From the NCBI RefSeq assembly GCF_011601345.1, contig NZ_JAAORB010000010.1, positions 1 to 64,000 of the forward strand: DNA of 64,000 nucleotides, written 5' to 3'. The notes beneath the pieces are model-generated. The model made no database searches and had not been told where the DNA came from. It saw only the letters and a program-made list of their open reading frames with translations. The stretch is from Roseovarius gahaiensis. Its GTDB lineage: Bacteria > Pseudomonadota > Alphaproteobacteria > Rhodobacterales > Rhodobacteraceae. Position 1 is the first letter of the stretch; every line of letters starts with the position of its first letter. Positions 10,535 to 19,221 of this stretch are shown in pieces. A program made the position numbers and the translations under genes.

Positions 10535-11304
10535 TGCGCGGCCTCGTGATCTTTCGTGCGGTCGTGATCGTGATCGTGCGTGCAGCCCGATGCGTCATCA
10601 TGAGCATGATCATGGGTGTGCCGATACAGCGCCAGCGCGCCCTGCGTGCCGGTCCCGAACAAGGCGCGGTATTCTTCGGCCTGCGCCACGTGTTCAGGCT
10701 GTCCTTCACAGCAGACATGCCCGTTCAGACAGATCACCCGGTCACTGGCGGCCATCACCACATGCAAATCATGGCTGACCATCAGCACCGCGCAGCCAAG
10801 GCTTGCGCGCACCTCTGCGATCCGCTGATAAAAGGCCGCCGCGCCGGGCTGATCCAGCCCTTGTGTGGCTTCGTCCAAAATCAGCAAATCGGGGGAGTTC
10901 ATCAGCGCCCGCGCCAGCAGCACCCGTTGAAACTGCCCGCCCGACAGGTTGGTCATCTGCCGGCTGGCCAGATCGGGCAGGCCCGCCTGTTCCAGCGCTT
11001 TGCGAATGGTCGCGCGGCGGTGGCGGCGTGGCAGGCTAAGGAAACGGCCCACGGTCATTGGCAGGGTCGGGTCGATATGCAGCTTTTGTGGCACATATCC
11101 CACCCGCAGCCCCGGGGCGCTGATCACTTGCCCCTCGGTGGGTTTGATCGCGCCGATGATCACCCGCAACAGCGTCGATTTGCCCGATCCGTTCGGCCCG
11201 ACGATGGTCACGATCTCGCCGCGGTCGATGGCGAAATCGACATGGCTCAGGATGCGGGTGCCGCCCAGTTGCACACCCACCGCTTGCGTTGAGATCAGGC
11301 TCAT
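10531..11304 (-). CDS. znuC: Zinc ABC transporter ATPase ZnuC with a His-rich tail
   Basis: 257 residues from ATG 11304, whose ATGA overlaps the zur stop. Walker A is GPNGSGKST, the signature is LSGGQFQR, Walker B is LLILDEATQGLDQ, and the switch His lies in SHDLHVV. Beyond the usual ABC fold the C-terminus adds a tail rich in His, Asp and one Cys (HTHDHAHDDASGCTHDHDHD), which could sense or buffer zinc in the cytosol. It energises ZnuB. Confidence 0.95.
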   Translation of the reverse strand: MSLISTQAVGVQLGGTRILSHVDFAIDRGEIVTIVGPNGSGKSTLLRVIIGAIKPTEGQVISAPGLRVGYVPQKLHIDPTLPMTVGRFLSLPRRHRRATIRKALEQAGLPDLASRQMTNLSGGQFQRVLLARALMNSPDLLILDEATQGLDQPGAAAFYQRIAEVRASLGCAVLMVSHDLHVVMAASDRVICLNGHVCCEGQPEHVAQAEEYRALFGTGTQGALALYRHTHDHAHDDASGCTHDHDHDRTKDHEAAQ

Positions 11305-11783
11305 GCGTGGGCCTCGGCGGCGCACGAAGGGCACAGGCCCACGGCCTCGACCACGGCCTGTTCCACAACAAACCCGGTGTCACGCACCGCTTGACCCAAA
11401 AAGCCGCGCGCGGGGTCGGCATGGGCTTCGGCTACGGCATCGCAGGCGCGGCAGATCAGGAAGGCGGGGGTATGGTTTTGATCGGGGTGCATGCAGGCGA
11501 CAAAGGCGTTCAACCGCTCAACCTTGTGGGCAAAGCCATGACTGACCAGAAAATCAAGCGCCCGATAGGCCACCGGCGGCTGCGAGCCCATGCCCTCATC
11601 GCGCAGAATATCCAAGATTTCATAGGCTCCCATGGCGCGATGGCCCTCAAGCAGCAACTCCAGCACCCGGCGCCTGACCGGGGTCAGTTGCAGGCCGCGG
11701 TCGGTGCAGGCGCGTTCGACCGTGTCCAGCCCTGCACGGATGCAACTGCTGTGATCGTGGCGTTCAAAGCCTATGGCATCCAT
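11301..11783 (-). CDS. zur: Zinc uptake regulator Zur (Fur family)
   Basis: 160 residues. An N-terminal winged helix (QLTPVRRRVLELLLEGHRAMGAYEIL) is followed by a dimerisation domain with CRAC and CPSC motifs, the structural zinc site of Fur-family proteins. HDHSSC at the N-terminus adds further ligands. Start 11783 is chosen for GGAGA 8 bases upstream. It heads an operon with znuC and znuB and is divergent from znuA. It should repress both units when zinc is plentiful through the boxes at 11839-11893, giving autoregulation. Confidence 0.94.
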   Translation of the reverse strand: MDAIGFERHDHSSCIRAGLDTVERACTDRGLQLTPVRRRVLELLLEGHRAMGAYEILDILRDEGMGSQPPVAYRALDFLVSHGFAHKVERLNAFVACMHPDQNHTPAFLICRACDAVAEAHADPARGFLGQAVRDTGFVVEQAVVEAVGLCPSCAAEAHA

Positions 11784-11838
11784 TATGCTATCTCCGGGCA
11801 GTGCGGGCGGTCTTGGGGTGGGCGGCGAATTTTCCACT

Positions 11839-11893
11839 TGATATGTTATATGGTTACAACTATCAAGCACTGCATATGTTATATTATTACATG
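11839..11893. promoter_or_regulatory. Two Zur-box-like sites between zur and znuA
   Basis: Two related AT-rich imperfect palindromes, TATGTTATATGGTTACAA (starting at 11842) and TATGTTATATTATTACAT (starting at 11875), share the core ATGTTATA. This resembles the GTTATA-TATAAC logic of Zur operators. The second abuts the znuA ribosome site. The tandem placement would let one repressor control both divergent transcripts. Confidence 0.7.
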
Positions 11894-11902
11894 GAGAAGA
11901 CA

Positions 11903-12970
11903 ATGCGCCTGCCCGCCACCGCCCTTGCTGCCCTGCTGTCGTTTGGACTGCCCGCTGTTGCAGATACGCCGCGCGTTGCGGCCGACATTGCGCCGATTCA
12001 ATCTTTGGTCGCGCAGGTGATGGATGGGGTGGGGGAGGTTGATGTGATCGTGCGCCCCGGCATGTCGCCACACGGCTACGCGATGCGCCCGTCCGAGGCG
12101 CGCGCTTTGGATCAGGCCGATCTGGTTATCTGGATGGGGCCTGAATTGACCTCATGGCTGGACGAGGCGATTGAGACCTTGGCCGATGATGCGGTTGTTT
12201 TGACATTAATGGACAACCCCGAAACCATCACCTTGGCAAGCCGCAAGGGTGCCCGCTTTGAAACGCATGAGCATGGTCACGACAGCCATGACGCGCAGGA
12301 CGACCACGCGCACGATGATCACGACGACCACGGCCATGAGGAGCATGGCCACGACGATTACGACGACCACGGCCATGACGAGCACGACGACCACGCGCAT
12401 GGGGGCCACGATCACGACGACCATGGCCATGAGGAGGCGCACGCGCATGACGGGGCCGACCCACATGCTTGGCTGGACCCGCAGAACGCCGACCGCTGGC
12501 TGGGGCTGATTGCCGCCGAACTGGCGCAGCTCGATCCCGACAACGCAGAGGCTTACAAGGCCAACGCGCAACAGGCCCGGTCCGACTTGGCCGCGCTCAG
12601 CGCTGACATCACGGCGCAGCTTGCGCCATTGGGCGACCGGCCGTTCTTGGTGTTTCACGATGCCTACCAGTATTTCGAGGCCCGCTTTGGCGTCACGGCG
12701 GCGGGGGCGATCTCGATCAGCGATGCGTCCGATCCCGGCCCGGCGCGTCTGGCGGAATTGCGCGCGCTGGTCGAGGAAGAAAACATCGTTTGCGCCTTTG
12801 CTGAGCCGCAGTTCAACACCACGATTCTTGACACCGTGTTCCCTGACACGCTGCGCATCGGCACGCTTGATCCCCAAGGCTTGGCGCATCCGGCGGGCGC
12901 TGGGCTGTATTCGGCACTTCTACGCGATATGGCCGATGCGATGGTCGAATGCCTGTCTCCCAAAGGGTGA
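11903..12970 (+). CDS. znuA: Zinc ABC transporter periplasmic binding protein ZnuA
   Basis: 355 residues from ATG 11903 (GGAG 7 bases upstream; an in-frame ATG at 11891 overlaps that site). A signal peptide ends near PAVAD. Zinc ligands are expected in SPHGY, DPHAWLDP and FHDAYQYFE, with an acidic ligand near EPQFN. Between about residues 121 and 183 lies a very long disordered loop made almost only of His, Asp, Glu and Gly. It is characteristic of ZnuA but unusually long here, and it captures zinc for the binding cleft. Works with ZnuB and ZnuC. Confidence 0.97.
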   Translation: MRLPATALAALLSFGLPAVADTPRVAADIAPIQSLVAQVMDGVGEVDVIVRPGMSPHGYAMRPSEARALDQADLVIWMGPELTSWLDEAIETLADDAVVLTLMDNPETITLASRKGARFETHEHGHDSHDAQDDHAHDDHDDHGHEEHGHDDYDDHGHDEHDDHAHGGHDHDDHGHEEAHAHDGADPHAWLDPQNADRWLGLIAAELAQLDPDNAEAYKANAQQARSDLAALSADITAQLAPLGDRPFLVFHDAYQYFEARFGVTAAGAISISDASDPGPARLAELRALVEEENIVCAFAEPQFNTTILDTVFPDTLRIGTLDPQGLAHPAGAGLYSALLRDMADAMVECLSPKG

Positions 12971-13099
12971 CGTCAATCGACCGCGCACTTGGCTGGAAAC
13001 GCAGCGTCAAACTTGCGCCACGCGGCAAAGCTGCCCATTGTGGTTCCCGAGGGAACGATGCGGCCTGACCAAAGGTCGCCTTTCGGGGAGGACACGACA

Positions 13100-15007
13100 A
13101 TGACATTTGCCTCGCGGCAGGATGCGCTTGATATTGAAAACGAAATATCGTGGGACGCGCGCGAGCGTCCTGCCACGCTTTACCAGATGCTGCGCGACAC
13201 GGTCGAAGCGTTTCCCGACCGCCCCGCCGTCAGCTATCAATTGCAATCAGGCGCGTCTGATCCGTCGCAAACCCTGACATGGCAACAATTTCACGAACAG
13301 GTCTGCCGTGCGGCCAACCTGTTCCGCGATCTCAAGATCAAAGAAACCGATGTCGTGGCGCTTGTTTTGCCCAACACGCTGGAAACCGCCATCGCCACCA
13401 TCGGTGCGGCCATTGCCGGGATCGTCAACCCGATCAACCCGCTGCTTGAGCCCGAACAGATCGGCGCGATCCTGCGCGAGACCGACGCCAAGGTGGTTGT
13501 CACGCTCAAGGCGTTTCCGAAAACCGACATTGCCCAGAAAACCGCCGAGGCGGTGCGCCATGCCTCGCATGTGCACACCGTGCTTGAGATTGACCTCAAC
13601 CGGTATCTGACGCCGCCCAAAAGCTGGATCGTGCCGCTGATCCGCCCGAAAAATCCGGGCAATCACCATGCCGATGTGAAATGCTTTAATACCGAAATGG
13701 CCAAGCATCCGATCACGCTGGGCTTTGACGATGGCGGGCAGGATCGTGTCGCCGCTTATTTCCACACCGGCGGCACCACCGGCATGCCCAAAGTGGCGCA
13801 GCACCGTTACGCAGGCATGGTCTATAACGGCTGGTTGGGGCACACCCTGCTGTTCACGGAAAAAGACAGCGTGATGTGCCCGCTGCCTTTGTTCCATGTC
13901 TTTGCCTGCCACGTCATCCTGATGGCGATGATCAAATCGGGCGCGCATGTGGTGTTTCCAACACCTGCGGGCTATCGCGGCGACGGGGTGTTCGACAATT
14001 TCTGGAAGCTGCTGGAGCGCTGGCAGACCACCTTCGTGATCACCGTGCCCACCGCCGTTTCCGCCCTGATGCAGCGCAAAGTGGATGCCGATATCTCGAC
14101 CGTGAAAAACGCCTTTTCCGGCTCGGCACCGATGCCGTTGGAACTGTTCAACCGCTTTGAAGCAGCCACCGGCATGACCGTGATCGAAGGCTACGGCCTG
14201 ACCGAGGCCACATGCCTTGTGTCGTGCAACCCACCCGAAGGCCAGAAAAAAGTCGGCTCGGTCGGGGTGCCGTTCCCTTATACAGATGTCCGCATCTACA
14301 AAACCGATGACGCCGGCGCACCGGTGGACTGCGCCACCGATGAGGTGGGTGAAATCTGTATTTCCAATCCCGGTGTTTACGCGGGCAATACCTATACCGA
14401 GGCGGCCAAGAACGCTGATCTTTACCACCACGACACCTATCTGCGCACCGGCGATCTGGGCCGGATCGACCCGGATGGTTATCTGTGGATCACAGGCCGC
14501 GCCAAGGATTTGATCATTCGCGGTGGCCACAACATCGACCCCGCAGACATCGAAGAGGCGCTGATGGCGCATCACGACGTGGCTATGGCCGGGGCCATCG
14601 GTCAGCCTGACGCCCATGCCGGCGAAATTCCCTGTGCCTATGTTGAACTGGTCGAAGGTGGGGCCACCACCGCAGATGAGTTGCGCGAACATTGCAAGGT
14701 TCACGTGCATGAACGCGCCGCAATCCCCAAACATGTCGAAGTGTTGGATGAATTGCCCAAAACCGCCGTTGGCAAGGTCTTTAAGCCCGATTTGCGCAAA
14801 CGCGCCATCACGCGCATCTACAACGCCGCGCTGGACGAGGCCGGGTTGGCCGCACGGGTGACGCAGGTGATCGATTCGAAAAAACGCGGGTTGGTCGCCC
14901 AGCTTGAGAAAACCGGCGAGCTGGACGAGGAAAAGCTGGGCCATGTTCTGGGCCAGTTCACCCGCCCGTGGGAATGGGCCGATCAGGCGCAAACCGAAGA
15001 CGCCTGA
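13100..15007 (+). CDS. AMP-dependent acyl-CoA synthetase
   Basis: 635 residues of the ANL superfamily, forming acyl-CoA from a carboxylic acid, ATP and CoA. The P-loop-like motif is YFHTGGTTGMPK, followed by EGYGLTEATCLVS (A5), YLRTGDLGRIDPDGYLWITGR (A7/A8), and the catalytic lysine in LPKTAVGKVFKPDLR. Start 13100 (MTFASRQDALDIE) has GGGGAGGAC upstream. Substrate chain length cannot be read. The gene stands alone, followed by a GC-rich intergenic repeat and convergent with leuA. About 60 residues longer than typical FadD. Confidence 0.9.
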   Translation: MTFASRQDALDIENEISWDARERPATLYQMLRDTVEAFPDRPAVSYQLQSGASDPSQTLTWQQFHEQVCRAANLFRDLKIKETDVVALVLPNTLETAIATIGAAIAGIVNPINPLLEPEQIGAILRETDAKVVVTLKAFPKTDIAQKTAEAVRHASHVHTVLEIDLNRYLTPPKSWIVPLIRPKNPGNHHADVKCFNTEMAKHPITLGFDDGGQDRVAAYFHTGGTTGMPKVAQHRYAGMVYNGWLGHTLLFTEKDSVMCPLPLFHVFACHVILMAMIKSGAHVVFPTPAGYRGDGVFDNFWKLLERWQTTFVITVPTAVSALMQRKVDADISTVKNAFSGSAPMPLELFNRFEAATGMTVIEGYGLTEATCLVSCNPPEGQKKVGSVGVPFPYTDVRIYKTDDAGAPVDCATDEVGEICISNPGVYAGNTYTEAAKNADLYHHDTYLRTGDLGRIDPDGYLWITGRAKDLIIRGGHNIDPADIEEALMAHHDVAMAGAIGQPDAHAGEIPCAYVELVEGGATTADELREHCKVHVHERAAIPKHVEVLDELPKTAVGKVFKPDLRKRAITRIYNAALDEAGLAARVTQVIDSKKRGLVAQLEKTGELDEEKLGHVLGQFTRPWEWADQAQTEDA

Positions 15008-15023
15008 GCCTTTGACAACCGCC

Positions 15024-15070
15024 GGGGGGCCAGCCCCCCGGACCCCCCGGGATATTTATGAACAGAAGAA
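15024..15070. repeat. GC-rich REP-like intergenic repeat, copy 1
   Basis: A hairpin GGGGGGC-CA-GCCCCCC is followed by GGACCCCCCGGGATATTT and then GAACAGAAGAAGG. The same architecture recurs at 19222-19285. It lies 16 bases after the stop of the acyl-CoA synthetase. Confidence 0.6.
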
Positions 15071-15096
15071 GGCTGGGCCTTTTATACGCGAATAAA

Positions 15097-15129
15097 AAAC
15101 CCCCGGTCGCTACATGGCACCGGGGGTTT
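15097..15129 (-). terminator. Bidirectional terminator between the acyl-CoA synthetase gene and leuA
   Basis: Arms AAACCCCCGGT (15097-15107) and ACCGGGGGTTT (15119-15129) are perfectly complementary with an 11-base loop, and an A-rich/T-rich run lies on either side. It serves leuA on the minus strand and can also stop plus-strand transcripts. Confidence 0.85.
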
Positions 15130-15148
15130 CTTGTTGTGTCAAAGGGCC

Positions 15149-16738
15149 TTAGCTGACGTCTTTATAGTTGATCTCTTTTTGATCCTCGCCCAAACGTCCG
15201 CGCCGCACCAACAGACGGTTCAGCGCGTTGACATAGGCCTTGGCACTGGCCACCACTGTATCGGTATCGGCGGATTGCCCAGTGGCGATATTGCCCTCTT
15301 CTTCCAGCCGGACCGAGACCGTGGCCTGCGCGTCGGTGCCTTCGGTGACGGCATGCACCTGATAGAGCGACAGATGGGCATCATTGGGGTGCAAATCGCG
15401 CACCGCCTTGAAGGTGGCATCGACCGGGCCATCGCCGGTTTGGGTGGCGGTTTTTTCGACGCCGTCGATTGTCATGACCAGCTCGGCCTCGGCGGGGCCG
15501 CCGGTGCCGCAGACCACGCGCAGCGATTTCACGACCAGCCGATCACTGGCGTCATCCTCGCCCGCGCGCATCAGCGCGATCAGGTCTTCGTCGTAGACTT
15601 CCTTTTTGCGGTCGGCCAGATCCTTGAAACGCACGAACATGTCGTTCAATTGGTTTTCAGCCAGATCATAGCCCAAATCCTTGAGCTTGGCGCGCAGCGC
15701 CGCGCGGCCCGAGTGTTTGCCAAGCACGATGTTGGTCTCGGTCAGGCCCACATCCTCGGGGCGCATGATCTCGAAGGTTTCAGCGTTTTTCAGCATGCCA
15801 TCCTGATGGATGCCGGATTCGTGGGCAAAGGCGTTTTTGCCGACGATCGCCTTGTTGTATTGCACGGGAAAGCCGCTGACCGTGGCCACCCGGCGCGAGA
15901 TATTCATGATCTTGCGGCTGTCGATCCCGGTGTGAAACGGCATGATGTCGCCGCGCACCTTCAGGGCCATCACCACCTCTTCCAGCGCGGTGTTGCCGGC
16001 GCGTTCGCCCAAGCCGTTTATCGTGCATTCAATCTGGCGCGCGCCGCCAGCGACAGCGGCCAGCGCGTTGGCTGTGGCAAGCCCCAGATCGTTGTGGCAA
16101 TGTGTGGCGAACACCACCTCGTCGCCGCCCGGCACTTCGGTGATCAGGCGGCGGATCAAATCGGCGCTTTCGACCGGGGCGGTATAGCCCACGGTATCGG
16201 GGATGTTGATGGTGTTGGCGCCTGCTTTGATGGCGATTTCCACGACGCGTTTGAGGTAATCCCACTCGGTCCGGGTGGCATCCATCGGGGACCATTGCAC
16301 GTTGTCACACAGGTTGCGCGCATGGGTCACGGTTTCATGGATGCGGTCGGCCATTTCATCTTGGGTCAGGTCGGGAATGGCACGGTGCAACGGCGAGGTG
16401 CCGATGAAGGTGTGGATGCGCGGGGAACGCGCATGTTTCACCGCCTCCCAGCAGCGGTCGATATCTTTCACATTCGCGCGCGCCAGCCCGCAAATCGTGG
16501 CATCGCGCGATTGCTTGGCAATCTCGGACACGGCGCGGAAGTCACCCTCGGAGGCGATGGGAAACCCGGCCTCGATGATGTCGACGCCCATGTCGTCAAG
16601 CATCGCCGCGATTTCCAGCTTTTCCTCGTGGGTCATGGTGGCGCCGGGGCTTTGTTCACCGTCGCGCAGCGTGGTGTCGAAAATAACGACGCGGTCTTTG
16701 CCCTGATCCGGGGCGGTGGTTTTGGTCTGGTCAGTCAT
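15149..16738 (-). CDS. leuA: 2-Isopropylmalate synthase LeuA
   Basis: 529 residues. It condenses acetyl-CoA with 2-ketoisovalerate, the first committed step of leucine synthesis. The HMGL-type TIM barrel opens with VVIFDTTLRDGEQSPGATM; HCHNDLGLATANALA carries metal ligands, and NGLGERAGNTALEEVV is the family signature. The C-terminal domain, from about residue 390, is the leucine-binding allosteric domain. Length is normal. The gene is alone and preceded by a leucine-rich leader peptide with competing stem-loops, so it is probably controlled by attenuation as well as by feedback. Confidence 0.98.
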   Translation of the reverse strand: MTDQTKTTAPDQGKDRVVIFDTTLRDGEQSPGATMTHEEKLEIAAMLDDMGVDIIEAGFPIASEGDFRAVSEIAKQSRDATICGLARANVKDIDRCWEAVKHARSPRIHTFIGTSPLHRAIPDLTQDEMADRIHETVTHARNLCDNVQWSPMDATRTEWDYLKRVVEIAIKAGANTINIPDTVGYTAPVESADLIRRLITEVPGGDEVVFATHCHNDLGLATANALAAVAGGARQIECTINGLGERAGNTALEEVVMALKVRGDIMPFHTGIDSRKIMNISRRVATVSGFPVQYNKAIVGKNAFAHESGIHQDGMLKNAETFEIMRPEDVGLTETNIVLGKHSGRAALRAKLKDLGYDLAENQLNDMFVRFKDLADRKKEVYDEDLIALMRAGEDDASDRLVVKSLRVVCGTGGPAEAELVMTIDGVEKTATQTGDGPVDATFKAVRDLHPNDAHLSLYQVHAVTEGTDAQATVSVRLEEEGNIATGQSADTDTVVASAKAYVNALNRLLVRRGRLGEDQKEINYKDVS

Positions 16739-16756
16739 TTGGGAACTCGTTGGTTA

Positions 16757-16835
16757 TCCTAAGCCTATGGCGCGAAATCAGGCACATCCTCTGAGCGGTC
16801 GCGCCGGGAACGGCACGCTCAGAGGCGGCTTAGGA
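16757..16835 (-). promoter_or_regulatory. leuA attenuator: alternative RNA pairings
   Basis: Two mutually relevant pairings are visible. A perfect 10-bp stem pairs CCTCTGAGCG and CGCTCAGAGG (16816-16825 with 16788-16797) and contains the leader stop codon. A 9-bp pairing joins TCCTAAGCC in the leader's Leu codons (16827-16835) with GGCTTAGGA just before leuA (16757-16765). A ribosome stalled on the Leu codons would block the second pairing. No strong T run follows either stem, so the mechanism (termination or access to leuA translation) is open. Confidence 0.65.
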
Positions 16836-16905
16836 GTAGCAGGCCGAAAGCGCAACCCGTAGACCGGGGCGCTTGCAGTTGTGCGATATGGCTCTGCTGT
16901 GTCAT
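16819..16905 (-). CDS. leuL: leuA leader peptide
   Basis: 28 codons: MTQQSHIAQLQAPRSTGCAF, then GLLLLSRL and a stop. Four consecutive Leu codons (ctg cta ctc cta), including two rare cta codons, and a fifth Leu before the stop give five Leu in the last seven residues. It lies about 80 bases upstream of leuA on the same strand and overlaps alternative stems. This is the usual layout of a leucine attenuation leader. Too short for routine gene finders. Confidence 0.8.
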   Translation of the reverse strand: MTQQSHIAQLQAPRSTGCAFGLLLLSRL

Positions 16906-16994
16906 GGCTGAAACTATAGGCATCGCGCGCGCCATTGAAAACCCCTGATTTTCGGGGCTGTTGTTGGCTTGAACCGCCACTGCGGCGACCTATC

Positions 16995-17669
16995 ATGATG
17001 GTCATGGAAAATGCATTGATTATAGGCGCTTCGGGCGGGATTGGCGCGGCACTGTCGGTGGCTCTGTCAGAGCGCGGGGTGGCGGTAACTGGTCTGTCGC
17101 GCTCGGGCGATGGGCTGGACGTGACGGATGAGGCCTCGGTCAGCGCGGCGCTTGGCCAGCTTAGCGGGCCGTTCGACATGATATTCGTGGCGACCGGGGG
17201 GCTGGAAATCAACGGACAACGGCCTGAAAAGTCCCTGAAGGATGTGACCGCGCAGAACATGCGTGACCAGTTCGCGCTGAACTGCATTGGCCCGTCTTTG
17301 GTGTTGAAACACGCGCCAAAACTACTGCCGCGCGACCGGCGATGCATATTTGTGGCGCTTTCGGCGCGGGTGGGGTCGATCGGCGACAACGGCTTTGGCG
17401 GCTGGTATGCGTATCGCACAGCCAAGGCCGCGCTGAACCAGATGATCCACACCGGCGCGATTGAACTGGCACGCAGCCACAAGCACTCAATCTGCGTGGC
17501 GCTGCACCCCGGCACTGTTGAAACGCCGCTGACCGCGAAATATGCGGGCCATCATCCCACAGTGACCCCGCAACAGGCCGCGACCAACCTTTTGGGCGTG
17601 CTTGACGGGCTGACGCCGGACGACACCGGCCTGTTCTACGATTGGGCTGGAAAGCGCGTGCCATGGTAA
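16995..17669 (+). CDS. Short-chain dehydrogenase/reductase (CsgA-like)
   Basis: 224 residues. The Rossmann glycine motif is GASGGIGAAL at the N-terminus, and the catalytic tetrad includes Ser in ALSARVGSI and YRTAK. The substrate is unknown. ATG codons at 16995, 16998 and 17004 are all possible starts and none has a strong ribosome site; the frame further upstream uses only a TTG. Its final codons overlap the photolyase start by seven bases, so the two are translationally coupled. That SDR-photolyase pairing suggests a shared light or DNA-damage response, but this is inference. Confidence 0.85.
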   Translation: MMVMENALIIGASGGIGAALSVALSERGVAVTGLSRSGDGLDVTDEASVSAALGQLSGPFDMIFVATGGLEINGQRPEKSLKDVTAQNMRDQFALNCIGPSLVLKHAPKLLPRDRRCIFVALSARVGSIGDNGFGGWYAYRTAKAALNQMIHTGAIELARSHKHSICVALHPGTVETPLTAKYAGHHPTVTPQQAATNLLGVLDGLTPDDTGLFYDWAGKRVPW

Positions 17670-19192
17670 AACGTCTGGTTCTGGTGCTTGGCGATCAGCT
17701 CAGCAAACCCTTGTCCGCCCTGCGCGCGGCCGACAAGGACACCGACCTGATCGTCATGGCCGAGGTCGCGGATGAAGCGGGCTACGCGCCGCACCACCCC
17801 AAGAAAATCGCACTGGTCCTGTCGGCCATGCGCCATTTCGCAGCCGAGCTGGAGCAGGACGGCTGGCAAGTGGCCTATACCCGGTTGGACGACCCGGAGG
17901 CGTCCACGTCGATCGTCGGCGCGGTGATGCGCCGCGCGCAAGAGCATTGCACCACCACGGTGATCGCCACCGCGCCGGGCGAATGGCGATTGCACCGCGC
18001 GCTTGAGGCTGCGCCACTGTCTATGACCTTGCTGCCCGATGATCGTTTTGTTTGTTCGCTGGACGCGTTCAACGCATGGGCCGAGGGCCGCAAAGAATTG
18101 CGGATGGAGTATTTCTATCGCGAGATGCGCCGCAAGACCGGGCTGATGATGGAGGGCGACAAACCCGCAGGCGGCAAGTGGAATTACGACCATGACAACC
18201 GCAAACCGGCCTCGGGCGATATGCTGCGCCCCGCGCCGATGCAGTTTACCCCCGACGAGATCACCGAAGAGGTGCTCAATCTGGTTGAGACGCGGTTTGG
18301 TGACAATTTCGGCGCGCTGCGCCCGTTTCATTTTGCGGTGACACGGGCGCAGGCCCTGCGCGCATTGGATCATTTCGCCACGACCTTGCTGGCAGGCTTT
18401 GGCGATTATCAAGATGCGATGCTGCAAGACGACAAGTTTTTGCATCATTCGCTGTTATCTCCATATTTGAATATTGGATTGCTGAATCCTGTGGAAATCT
18501 GCCAGCGTGTGGTTGAAGAATGGAAAGCCGGGCGCGTGCCGATCAATGCCGCCGAAGGCTTTATCCGGCAGGTGATCGGCTGGCGTGAATATGTGCGTGG
18601 CATCTATTTCCGCGAGGGGCCGGACTATACCGCGCGCAATGCGCTTGGCCATGATCGCGATTTACCCGCCCTGTATTGGGGGGCCGAGACGGGGATGAAT
18701 TGCCTGTCGCACGCCGTCGCCCAAACCCGCGACGAGGCCTACGCCCACCACATTCAGCGGCTGATGGTCACCGGAAATTTCGCGCTGCTGGCGGGTGTCG
18801 ACCCGGCGCAGGTGCATGAGTGGTATCTGGCCGTCTATGCCGACGCGTTTGAATGGGTTGAAGCCCCCAACACCCTTGGCATGAGCCAGTTTGCCGATGG
18901 CGGCATCATCGCGTCGAAACCTTATGTGTCATCGGGCAATTACATCGCCAAGATGTCGGATTACTGTGGCAGTTGCGCCTATTCGGTCAAGGACAAGACC
19001 AGGCCAAAGGCCTGCCCGTTCAACCTGTTGTATTGGGACTTCCTGATCCGCCATCGTGACCGGTTCAAGGGCAATCCACGCATGGGGCAGATGTATCATA
19101 CGTGGGACCGGATGGACGAGGACCGCAAACAGGCGGTTCTGGACGGGGCGGCGGAGGTGCTGTCGCGGCTGGATGCGGGTGAAGCGGTATAG
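17663..19192 (+). CDS. phrB: Iron-sulfur (6-4) photolyase / bacterial cryptochrome (PhrB/CryB family)
   Basis: 509 residues, opening with VKRLVLVLGDQLS as in the FeS-BCP family. Cys347, Cys435, Cys438 and Cys451 (GMNCL, YCGSC, KACPF) match the four [4Fe-4S] ligands of Agrobacterium PhrB (350, 438, 441, 454) with a constant offset of three. The C-terminal catalytic FAD domain and the segment RLMVTGNFALLAGVDPAQVHEWYLAVYADAFEWVE are well conserved. It probably repairs (6-4) photoproducts in light, or acts as a photoreceptor like Rhodobacter CryB. Start 17663 lies inside the end of the upstream dehydrogenase. Confidence 0.93.
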   Translation: MVKRLVLVLGDQLSKPLSALRAADKDTDLIVMAEVADEAGYAPHHPKKIALVLSAMRHFAAELEQDGWQVAYTRLDDPEASTSIVGAVMRRAQEHCTTTVIATAPGEWRLHRALEAAPLSMTLLPDDRFVCSLDAFNAWAEGRKELRMEYFYREMRRKTGLMMEGDKPAGGKWNYDHDNRKPASGDMLRPAPMQFTPDEITEEVLNLVETRFGDNFGALRPFHFAVTRAQALRALDHFATTLLAGFGDYQDAMLQDDKFLHHSLLSPYLNIGLLNPVEICQRVVEEWKAGRVPINAAEGFIRQVIGWREYVRGIYFREGPDYTARNALGHDRDLPALYWGAETGMNCLSHAVAQTRDEAYAHHIQRLMVTGNFALLAGVDPAQVHEWYLAVYADAFEWVEAPNTLGMSQFADGGIIASKPYVSSGNYIAKMSDYCGSCAYSVKDKTRPKACPFNLLYWDFLIRHRDRFKGNPRMGQMYHTWDRMDEDRKQAVLDGAAEVLSRLDAGEAV

Positions 19193-19221
19193 CAGCATTG
19201 CGCCCCGTATCGGGCCGGGCA

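Noticed and set aside
13247-14992. 581-residue frame antisense to the acyl-CoA synthetase
   Set aside because: A GC-bias shadow with no domain; the sense frame has complete ANL motifs.
15131-16762. 543-residue frame antisense to leuA
   Set aside because: Shadow of leuA codon bias; no recognisable domain and it crosses the leuA terminator.
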